Shown: piece by piece, positions 55,521 through 64,000 of the stretch
Numbering within the stretch: position 1 is the stretch's first letter
Layout of the letters: each line of letters opens with the position of its first letter
DNA from: Adiantum capillus-veneris
Taxonomy: Eukaryota; Streptophyta; Polypodiopsida; Polypodiales; Pteridaceae
Assembly: GCA_014529385.2 (NCBI GenBank)
Contig: CM043953.1
Location: forward strand, 85,010,342 to 85,074,341
Reading direction: 5' to 3'
DNA: 64,000 nucleotides
The notes under the pieces: model-generated
Databases searched by the model: none
Seen by the model: only the letters and a program-made list of their open reading frames with translations
What the model was told of the DNA's origin: nothing
Translations under genes and position numbers: made by a program

Positions 55521-55549
55521 CTCTATCTCTGTGTGTGTGTGTGTGTGAT
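55502..55549. repeat. (CT)n/(TG)n microsatellite
   Basis: CTCTAT-type repeats passing into about eight TG units. Confidence 0.85.
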
Positions 55550-56184
55550 GGATCACCCGATGTGACGGTCGGGTGGCTGCACACAAAAAGACACCGACCA
55601 ACGTATCGTCCATTTCTTGATTGTAAACGCAGTCGATGCAGGTCCATTGCTGATAGCCGATGCAAGCCCATTGACGGAGGCTCCATCATTGGATTAGGAC
55701 GTCCAATATGACTATTCACGAAGGCGGACATTGATGATTCTCTTCAATGATCAATGTAGTACTTTCTTGTGAAACGCCCAATGTCGACCACCTTCCTCAT
55801 TGATGACAAAGATTTTAGTGTTTTACCTTTTTTGTTTTTACACCTAGACATTGTATTAGATTCACAAAGATTGTATCAATTTGGTCTCATTGGGAATTTT
55901 GGCCTTCCGAAGAGGAATCAGGTCTCTTGGACTCTCACTCCATCATCATGCAGGTTCAGAAGCAGGCGAGGACCATGTTGTCTCTACACTCCCAGTTGTG
56001 GTAGAGCTACTATTCTTAGAATTCAGAGATAAAGAGATTGAGTATGGAGAACCTCGATCTTTGTTAGATGATGAATCTCTAGGATTATACCATTGCTGAT
56101 TAGGGTGCTTGCATGGCTTCTCTATAGGAGGATCTTCATCATTGAGGCACTATAGAGGTTTGCTTCGCCGAGTGACCATGACCG
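55550..56184. other. No recognised gene; left flank of the solo LTR
   Basis: Short plus-strand frames (for example 55881-56099) lack known domains. The sequence continues across the solo LTR at 56925. Last five bases GACCG. Confidence 0.4.
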
Positions 56185-56919
56185 TGTTAGGAAATATGAT
56201 GTAGCTAAATAGATATTTGCGTAAATTACTTAATGGAGAGAGATAGATTTCACACACACGAGATTATAGAGTAGAGAGAGAGAGAGAGTACACATGATAT
56301 ACGTGGTTCACCCAATGTGGGCTACGTCCATGGGAAAGTAGCCACTCAATGGCTTTAGTACTTCAAAAGAAGAAGTAGTTTACAAAGGGATTATACACTT
56401 AATAGATCTCCCGCCTTGCTTCACTCTCACCACCTCACACTCACCTTGTTGCATCAACTTCACACTATGAAATATGTGTAGAAATGGCCTCCTTTTTTAG
56501 GTCAAAAGGGCTGCCCTCTCTCATGAGAGGTAGCCATGTGTAGCCGCCCTTGTGTAGATAAGTCCAAATTGGACCCTCCAATCTGCCCATGTGTGGCCAC
56601 CCTTGAGAAGACAAGTCCACTTTTAATTCAGCCACCGGCCATTGAATTCGGCCACCGGCCAACTAACCGTTCGTTTTTCAATCACTTTTCGACCGCCGTC
56701 CGGCCATAATATTTCGGTGAAGGAAAAAAAAAGTCTCGGGGGCGGAAAACGATGGCCCTGATTTTTCGCTATGAAAATTTTGGTTTTCGGCGAGTGATTT
56801 TTATTTCCAACGAGTGATTTTCCTTCACGCATGATGGCTTCTCCTCATAATGGGGGCCTTACAAATGTGCACTTTTACCACAAAAAATTACAAGGGGTAA
56901 ATCAGGCTCATACTTAACA
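56185..56919 (+). mobile_element. Solo LTR (735 bp) with TSD GACCG
   Basis: Starts TGTTAGGAAATATG and ends CATACTTAACA, giving TGTTA/TAACA ends. GACCG stands on both sides (56180-56184 and 56920-56924). It contains the ACGTGGTTCACCCAATGTGG text usual near the end of plant copia LTRs. Internal element sequence is absent, as expected after LTR-LTR recombination. Orientation plus is inferred from that text. Confidence 0.88.
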
Positions 56920-56924
56920 GACCG

Positions 56925-57428
56925 AGCATTGCTTCGCTACCTTCATGACACTCACCTTGATGACATCCTTGGAGCAGCCTGTGGTTTCTTTAGCCCTGGT
57001 GATGGGCATCCGTAGCAAGGATATAGTGCTACACATGATTTCCACCTTGGTAGAGTGCCCTAGAGGACACCATCTTGGAGTCGGACTACAATTGGTATGG
57101 GCGCTCCAGCACTCTATCGCCACTGATAGGTACCTAGTGTGGACAGGTCTGCTTGGGTGGGGACTCAGACCACCTTGGCAAGAGAGGTATCTTTCACCAT
57201 CCAGAGTGTGGCCATGTATGGTCAACTCTCTCTGAGCTTTTAGGAACTACCAAACATCACTTCTTTAGTAGCCGAGGCAATAGTGGACTAGGGTAATGCT
57301 AGGCCGTCCAAGGGCCAGTCAGGAGACTAGTGGTCGGAATAACTAGTGGCTTCATTAGGCCACCATAGAATATATTTCTAGCTGCCAAGAGTTTGCTTGG
57401 CTAGATCTTTCCAGTGTCGGGGGATTTG
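56925..57428. other. No recognised gene; right flank of the solo LTR
   Basis: Moderately GC-rich, with overlapping 96- and 103-codon frames on opposite strands at 56914-57235. Neither has a recognised motif. It joins 55550-56184 when the LTR is removed. Confidence 0.4.
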
Positions 57429-58481
57429 TGTTAGAAAGGTGAGCCGGGAAGGCACGGGGCCTCTGGCTGTGAGAGGTGTGAGGAAGACAGTTGCAGCAGA
57501 CACAATGAATGTGGACAAAGCTTGAAATTAACAGCTTGAACAAGATTCTGAAGCTTGATTATCATTAACAATACCACTGCTTACATTATTTAAACTCCTT
57601 CCATGATTAGAGTGGCTTGAAAGCTTGGATTAGAGTGGCTTATGGTGTCTTTGATTAGATTGGCTATGGAAGATTGGATGAGAGTGGGCTATGAAAGCTT
57701 GGATTGTGATTAGAGTGCTCAAAGCTTTTGGCTTCCTCCCCGCTAATACAGCAGAGCACGAAAACTTGAATATCTCCTAATCGGTACAGAATTAGCCTTT
57801 GTGCGTGAGACACAGAAATGCTCAAAACGCCCTTTTCCCTTTGCCATGGCAAGCCGTTTTCTCCAGAAAACCGTTTTTAAAAAAAGTTGCAGAATAAGAC
57901 TTTTTCGGCCTCCCTCATGCATAGATGTGAAGTCTCTCACACACTTTCCTTTTTACCACTGACCACATGTCTTCCTCTACTCAAGTTGCCTTATATGTCC
58001 TAAGAGCCCTTTCACATGTAAAACCTTTTCTTCAAACATAAAATCTCTACACTTAGGCCTTCATAACCACATAAAGCATACACTTTCTGGATCTCCTTGC
58101 TTGTTTTTGAGCCCTGGTCACTGCTCAATAAATATGTGAGCTTCAAATAGACTTTTTCTGCTTCTCTTTACTCTTTTTTCCATCGTGGAAGCGAAGCGGC
58201 ACGACACTAGTAGGACTAGATATGTGTTGTGGACATGCGATGGCCTAGTTTATACAGTAGCATGTGGACTTCCATGAGATATAGTTCTTGAGAGTCCAGT
58301 CCACAATGTATTTCTTTGGAGCACTTGCCTAGATCTCTTCACCTGGGTTGAAAGCAGTTGGGTGTGTGAGTCTTGTAGCTTGTAGCCAATTTCCTTGTGG
58401 TTTTCAGTAATGTTTCACCACTCCACACTCAATTGCACCTTAGCCTCTACATCCCCATTGTAACTTGTTGGTAGTCGTGGA

Positions 58482-58519
58482 CTGGACAGAGTTGGCCGGC
58501 CACAACCAACTCTGTCCAG
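58482..58519. repeat. Perfect inverted repeat, 14-bp arms, 10-nt loop
   Basis: CTGGACAGAGTTGG and CCAACTCTGTCCAG flank CCGGCCACAA. Confidence 0.95.
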
Positions 58520-59570
58520 ACTAGTCTTTGTACAATTCTTTGGTTATGTACAGGGTGTGGTCTTGGAGGGCTTGTGGCTATCTTGTCTATTGTTGTGTTG
58601 GTGTCTCCATTGTCTATCTTTTCATTTAGTTCTTCTTCCATTTTGTTGAGTTGAGCTAGCTTGTTAGTCTGCATGCAAAGCACCCCACCACCACTAGAAA
58701 GGACAATGCACTATTTCCACCTACACCTAGTTGGAATGAGAGGGTGATCAACATTAACGCATATGAACCCCTTCCCCAAGTAAATCCCATGGGACCTCTC
58801 TGAGCCAACAAAAACATGCCAATTCCTTAGTTTACTTTTTTGCATCTATTTGCACTCCATAACCAACAGTGGCTTCACAAACATCAAAAAGTTCTTGGAG
58901 GACAAACAAAGCACCCAATAAAACTTTGCATCATCAGAATAACCATCCAGAGCTCTTTCACACACAAAGTTGAAAGGCGAATGATGGCAGCACAGTTGGA
59001 CGTTCTTACCTTTTCGATGGGTGACCTCCCCCCCCTGGCCCAAGGAATGGGTGCACCCATAAAGTAGTTGCAAACCACTTTTTGAAAAAGAAAGTGGGCC
59101 TAGAATGCTCACCATGCCTTGCCAACATTTGTGGGATATCCAAGCTAACCAATCACCATCGTTGCACATTGAGTGAGAAGTATAATATGTTTCCATTTAG
59201 TTGTAATTCCACAGGTGCGCAACACTATTTTGAGATTACCCATGTAGTTGTGAATCCATAGGTGCCCAACACTATTTTGAGAGCATCCATGTAGGGACCT
59301 TGTGATGGATGGGCACCACCCGTTTGTGCAGCCACCCCAAGTTAGCTTGCATGAGTGGGTCACCGTGTTAACAGGGATGATCTCCATATCCAAATAGTTT
59401 TCAAGAGACCTCTTCGAGATACCAAAAACAATGATATTGAGTAGTACCGTTTTATCAATTTTCACTCCCTCACGGATGATCTCCATGCTCAAAAAAATTC
59501 CCTTTGTAAAGCCTCCAAAAATAGTGATATTGAGTAGTTTTTTAGAAGCGGTACCATGCTGACTTAGCTT

Positions 59571-59642
59571 GCATTAGTCATCCATGTTAACACAAATGAC
59601 CTCCATGCATTAGTCATCCATGTTAACACAAATGACCTCCAT
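59571..59642. repeat. 36-bp tandem repeat, two perfect copies
   Basis: Units start GCATTAGTCATCC at 59571 and 59607 and end AATGACCTCCAT. Confidence 0.97.
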
Positions 59643-60280
59643 GCCCATGCCTTCATTATTTATGATAACCACTCTCACAAAGAATGAAACTCTCACACAT
59701 AATGACACTCTCATAACTAACAGTTCCAATGACATTTTCTTTTGCAAATTTGGTAAAACTTCAGTTTATCAATTGAAAAAATACAAGAAAAATATGATAT
59801 GAACTTTCTTTTCTCCAACTTTCATCTTCATTGCCATGATTAAACCCAAAAACATGGACACATTATCAAAAACCAAGAGCCGTAGACGACAAAACTTTCA
59901 ATAAGACCTCTTGTATATACAAGGTTAGTCTCCTAACCTCCATCAAAATTGTGCATGGCTTAAAGCATGTGGAAATTTCCATGATTATTATAGAAACAAA
60001 GATAGTTCCCTGTCCTGGTGTGACTCTCCACCAAAAAAATGAATCCAAATTTGTACACATAATAGGTTATCATCTCCTCTTTTAACTATCACAAACCTTG
60101 AGGGGTTTTGATTGTAATAAAATCTTCATCAATAAAGTGTTTTTGTCTCTAAGTATCTGTCTCTTGATAAAGTGGGATCTTGAATTTTATTTAAGTCTCG
60201 TGTCTATTTGAAATCCAAGTAATGGTATCAAGAATCTCGTGTAACCCATGTAGGCACCGCCTGCTGCTCTCTACTCGACA

Positions 60281-60913
60281 ATGCAAGAAAAGAAGCTCCT
60301 CTTTAAACAAGCCCAACCTCCACTCTTTAAGGGCAAGGGGGAAAATGTGGAGAGAGATGCGGAAGTATGGATGGAGGCTATGGACGACTATTTCGAAGCT
60401 GCGGGAACCCAACCCGTGAATCAAACCATGCTTGCAATGTTCCGCTTGTCTGGCAATGCCAAGATTTGGTGGAAACAACATTGCAGAGATCTCAACATCA
60501 AGGGATCTTCCCAGTCATGGGAAGACATCAAGACTGCAGTGATGGGGCATTACTTACCACCCACCTATAAAACCTTGAGGATGAACAAGTTCTTTTCCCT
60601 TCGTTAGTTGATTTCTTCAGTCGAGGAGTATTACTCAAAGTTTGTTACTCTTCGAAGATATGCTCCTAGAATGAGCTTGGATCAGCAAGTAGCATGGTTC
60701 TGCCAAGGGATCATTGACCCCTTGAACAATCGGCTAGAAGCTCTCAGGCCAACAACTCTTCAAGATGCCTTGCTAAGAGCTAAACCCTTAGCTATGGAGA
60801 TTCATAAGGTCAATCAGATTAGGAGGAACCATTTGGCAAAAAGGGCAAGGACAAATGCATGCTTTGTAATTGGATTGTTTGTTGCTGACGTGCGTGCTTT
60901 TCATATCCTTTAG
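60281..60913 (+). pseudogene. Retrotransposon gag relic
   Basis: Starts MQEKKLLFKQAQPPLFKGKG and carries a retrotransposon-gag domain: AEVWMEAMDDYFEAAGTQP, MLAMFRLSGNAKIWWKQHC, WEDIKTAVMGHYLPP. A TAG at 60605-60607 interrupts it; the same frame continues SVEEYYSKFVTLRRYAPRMSLDQQVAWFCQGI, LNNRLEALRPTTLQDALLRAK and stops at 60911. This is the classic chromovirus/Ty3-style Gag core. No zinc knuckle or pol follows, so the piece is truncated. It is a different family from the other gag genes here. Confidence 0.88.
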
Positions 60914-61119
60914 CACAAGATTACACTTGTAATTTTCTTATCCTCTTTGGATAAATGACAATACTGAGATGTTTTTCCTACCGTTTTATAGACAGTCCAC
61001 ACTGCTTTAGAGCATTACTGAGAAAGCAAAATTTTTATGAATAACCTTCTTGGTTAACTTGAAAAATTTACAAGCACTCAAACCGATCCATGTTATGAAT
61101 GTGCATGCCGCTGGAAAAT

Positions 61120-62240
61120 TGGCCTTTGCTAAACACTAGGGGCAAAATACCTAGTGTGCATGTATTTAGCAAAAACAAATCCAAACCTGCATATCTGATG
61201 TCTGTCTCAACCTTGGACTGACATTGGAACATAATGGAATAATGTGAAGATCAATCACACCTAGGTACCAATGAAACATGTTCATCATCAATAGAATGGA
61301 GATTTTCTACATGTATAAACAATTATCCATTAAAATTGTTTAACAACACTTGTACCTTAACAAGTCTGACTTGATATCCAACAAATTTTTCCCACTGAAA
61401 TTGTTCGTGATATGCTATGCATAAATGGTCTTATAAATGGATTTGACCAGCACTTAGGGACTTTGTCCCTACACATAATTGATAAAAAAGGGGGCACCAA
61501 TGTCAGTGCCAGAGAATCATATTCTCCACATGTGGAATATGTCTCAAGTAAGGATGTCTGAAAAAAGAACATCCTTCAATAGGAGATGTACCTTTGTATG
61601 GAGGTAACTGCAAACTCTCTACGACATGAGTGAGAGGGACCTTCATTAACCTTGGTCTACACTGGCTAAACCAAACTCCTTGACTTCCTAGACCATGTTG
61701 TATACCTAGTGTGCATGGATTTAGCAAAAACAAATCCAAACCTGCATATCCGATGTCCGTCTCAGCCCTTGGCCTGACATTGGAACATAATGGAATAATG
61801 TGAAGATCAATCACACCTAGGAACCAATGAAACATGTTCATCAATAGAACGGAGATTTTCTACATGTATAAACAACTATCCATTAAAATTGTTTAACAAC
61901 ACTTGTACCTTAACAAGTCAGACTTGATATCCAATAATTTTTTTCTAATGAAATTGTTCGTGATACGCTATGCATAATGGTCTTATAAACGGGTTTTATC
62001 AGCACTTATGGACTTTGTCCCTACACATAATGGATAAAAAAGGGGCACCAATGTCAGTCCCAGAGAATCATATTCTCCACCTGTGGAATATGTCTCAAGT
62101 AAGGATTCTGAAAAAAGAACATCCTTCAAGTAGGAGATATACTTGTGTATGGAGGTAACTGCAAACTCTCTGCAACGTGAGTGAGAGGGACCCTCATTCA
62201 CCTTCCTCTACACTGGCAGAACCAAACTCCTTGAGTTCCT
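61120..62240. repeat. Two ~550-bp tandem copies related to the interior of the 9258-27368 element
   Basis: Both copies hold CCTAGTGTGCATG, the GGAACATAATGGAATAATGTG block, GAATCATATTCTCCACATGTGG and GTGAGAGGGACC in the same order. The first copy starts near 61130 and the second near 61712. The same order is found, diverged, at 10610-11131 and 13334-13410, where a 2.2-kb insertion splits it. The first copy has inverted arms ACACTAGG/CCTAGTGT. Confidence 0.85.
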
Positions 62241-63212
62241 AGCAAACTAGCATCCAGCAGTGTCGGACATAGTCCACCGTGGTCGAAAATGTTTGAAATC
62301 AACTAAGAAAGTTAAATTTGTCCACTACCCCTTGGTAGATTGCGGACTTATTTTCTTGAAAGTACAATTGTGTTGATCTCAAATTATGACACTCAACACC
62401 TATGGAGTGATTGGGTATCAGTAAAGTCACATCCCTCAAAATATCACTCCTAGAAACATAATCCATGTTGCAACTAGGAAACACATCTTCTACAGTTGGA
62501 ATCGTATTCACAACTAAGTTGTGACAGAATCTTATTCCTCTTTGAACCAAGGAGAGAGATGTCAAATACCCCCCAAAGAAAAATAGTCATTATAGATTTT
62601 CTCAGGTGCTAACAAAAGAGACTACCTACGTGGAGGTTCTCTTAATGTATTCATGTCTTCTCATGAATAAAATTTTTGATAGCTAGGACATTCCTACTTG
62701 CTATCCATAAAAACCATCATTAGGATTGCATTAAATTTTTGATATCTAGGACATTCCTACTTGCTATCCATAAAACCATCATTAGGATTGGTTGCACATA
62801 GAGCCAATGATGTGAAGTGCTCACCGCCGCTGTATACATATACACGATCGAAAGCCCAATTATCAGTCTCAAATATTCTTGGTCAGAGTAGCTAATGTTT
62901 TTGCAGAAATGTATAAAATGATGAATTAGACGTACTGCCATCATATTTTCATGCCATGCACGCACATCAGAAAAATGGATTGGTAAGCCCTTGGCTTCAA
63001 TAATAGTCTCAACCTTGTGAGCTATTGCAGTACATGCCTTGCACGATTACATTGGCATGGATACATCATAGTGCGTCATTGTCGGACTCAATTGTGAGCT
63101 TATATCCATTGATATTAAATATGTGTGCAATTATCCTTGATCTGAAGTCAAGTGATAGATCCTCAGCACATAAAACAATTCTTGCTTTGCATGAAATTTT
63201 GTCACCCCTCTG
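62241..63212. other. No recognised gene
   Basis: Around 62320-62370 it shows weak collinearity with 13840-13900. A 63-bp tandem repeat is at 62671-62796. Minus-strand frames of 80-90 codons have no recognised motif. Confidence 0.45.
62671..62796. repeat. 63-bp tandem repeat
   Basis: AATTTTTGAT, CTAGGACATTCCTACTTGC and CATCATTAGGATTG recur 63 bp apart, with one base of an A-run and one substitution different. Confidence 0.93.
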
Positions 63213-63690
63213 AGATGAGTAGTTGTTGCCGCTTGAAGTTGGCTTGTAGCTATATATGCAGCAAAATTGAGAGCTATCTAGTGTACCCCACATTCCATCA
63301 TGGCATGGGCATACCGGCCTCCAAGAGAAAATTAGATAGACATTATGCCAAGTTTCTCAAAGTCCATATGCTACGAGCATATTCCAAACTTCGGAAACTT
63401 CTATGCAAGATGCCCATAAGTGAAGCCTTGTTTCACCTAAGCTCATAAAAAAGATGAGTAGTTGTTGCCGCTTGAAGTTGTCTTGTAGCTATATATGCAG
63501 CAAAATTGAGAGCTATCTAGTGTACCCCACATTCCATCATGGCATGGGCATACCGGCCTCCAAGAGAAAATTAGATAGACATTATGCCAAGTTTCTCAAA
63601 GTCCGTATTCTACGAGCATATTCGAAACTTCGGAAACTTCTATGCAAGATGCCCATAAGTGAAGCCTTGCTTCACCTAAGCTCATAAAAA
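63213..63690. repeat. 239-bp tandem duplication
   Basis: Copies start AGATGAGTAGTTGTTGCC at 63213 and 63452, and a third start AGATGA follows at 63691. About five substitutions separate the copies. Plus-strand frames inside are duplicated with them. Confidence 0.97.
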
Positions 63691-64000
63691 AGATGATACA
63701 TAACATATAGTGAGTGCTCATAGCTAACAGGTGTTCCTATTGACATACATACGTCAAAGCAGAGAGAAATCGACCTTGTTGAAATTTCATAGAAAATTGG
63801 CCTTTTTGAATCATGCAGCTTATTGTGAAAATCTAGAGATTGCCCAATATTGATAGAGATAGCATCCACAACTTAGCTATCAAGTGTCAATTATTGCCAT
63901 ATACTGCTTGATCAAAGCATCATTTGCTTGACAAGTTGGCTTTGTGAAAATTCCTGCAAAAGTGAATAAGCTCAAAAGTGGAACTTAAAGTTACCATACT
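63691..64000. other. No recognised gene
   Basis: AT-rich end of the window; nothing supported. Confidence 0.5.

Larger units (their letters stand above)
57429..60280. other. Repeat-derived sequence without recognised genes
   Basis: Begins with a block (57440-57490) like the start of the 2.2-kb insertion at 11132. It holds a 14-bp-arm hairpin (58482-58519), a diverged ~57-bp duplication (59200-59310) and a 36-bp perfect tandem pair (59571-59642). Confidence 0.6.

Noticed and set aside
56945-57235. 96-codon plus-strand frame as a gene
   Set aside because: Overlaps a 103-codon frame on the other strand, lacks known motifs and lies beside a solo LTR; kept only as unassigned sequence.
57429-59131. 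Solo LTR candidate TGTTAG...CCAACA with TTTG on both sides
   Set aside because: The 4-bp match was found by searching for it, the interior does not look like an LTR at its right end, and the start may belong to a wider repeat.

Overview
The window reads as a nuclear, repeat-dense plant chromosome segment. It holds plant-type Ty3/gypsy and Ty1/copia retrotransposons, a Helitron, many long CA/GA microsatellites and decayed PPR-like modules. The PPR style (long P/L-S modules of the IVRQGLL...TALV kind) would fit a fern, lycophyte or other land plant with a large PPR family; that lineage guess is weak inference. I found no intact cellular gene, no tRNA or rRNA, no CRISPR array and nothing bacterial.

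Layout. (1) 1-~2.9 kb: 3' end of a Ty3/gypsy element (integrase tail, polypurine tract, start of a long LTR with a TATA box). (2) 3.9-5.6 kb: decayed Ty1/copia pol fragment on the minus strand. (3) 6.5-7.15 kb: a nested tandem repeat. (4) 9258-27368: one minus-strand LTR element with short LTRs (172/173 bp), tRNA-iMet-type PBS, PPT and a perfect 5-bp target duplication CCCTA. It carries only a gag-like stub and no pol. Two later insertions sit in it: a 2.2-kb piece at 11132-13333 (TSD ACGT, confirmed by empty-site relatives elsewhere in the window) and a 10.3-kb array at 16807-27071 (TSD ACGC). (5) That array is LTR - gag/protease - LTR - gag/protease - LTR: two pol-less units in tandem sharing the middle LTR. 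The first unit has an intact 766-codon gag-protease frame. (6) 27.4-30.6 kb: a decayed minus-strand Helitron (Rep/helicase). (7) 30639-42140: degraded longer members of the same Ty3 family, with RT, RNase H, a second plant-type RNase H and integrase. They include an inverted head-to-head arrangement with ~1.5-kb arms. (8) 43.2-44.4 kb: PPR-like relic and complex microsatellites. (9) 44442-53322: a complete minus-strand LTR element (583/582-bp LTRs, TSD AAGGG, tRNA-Asp-type PBS, PPT) that also encodes only gag and protease, in one reading frame cut by two single stop codons. (10) 53.3-55.5 kb: more PPR-like relics. (11) 56185-56919: a solo LTR with TSD GACCG. (12) 57-64 kb: short tandem repeats, a gag relic and sequence related to the interior of the 9258-27368 element.

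How the parts work together. Nothing here is a cellular pathway. The coherent theme is non-autonomous LTR retrotransposons: three structures (9258-27368, the 16807-27071 array, 44442-53322) keep LTR, PBS and PPT but lack reverse transcriptase and integrase, so they would have to be mobilised in trans. The Ty3 family at 30639-42140 has the same LTRs and gag as the array and does carry pol domains, though all are broken here, so it is the natural candidate partner. LTR divergence agrees with the nesting order: about 10% for the 9258-27368 host, about 3% for 44442-53322 and about 1% within the array (hand counts).
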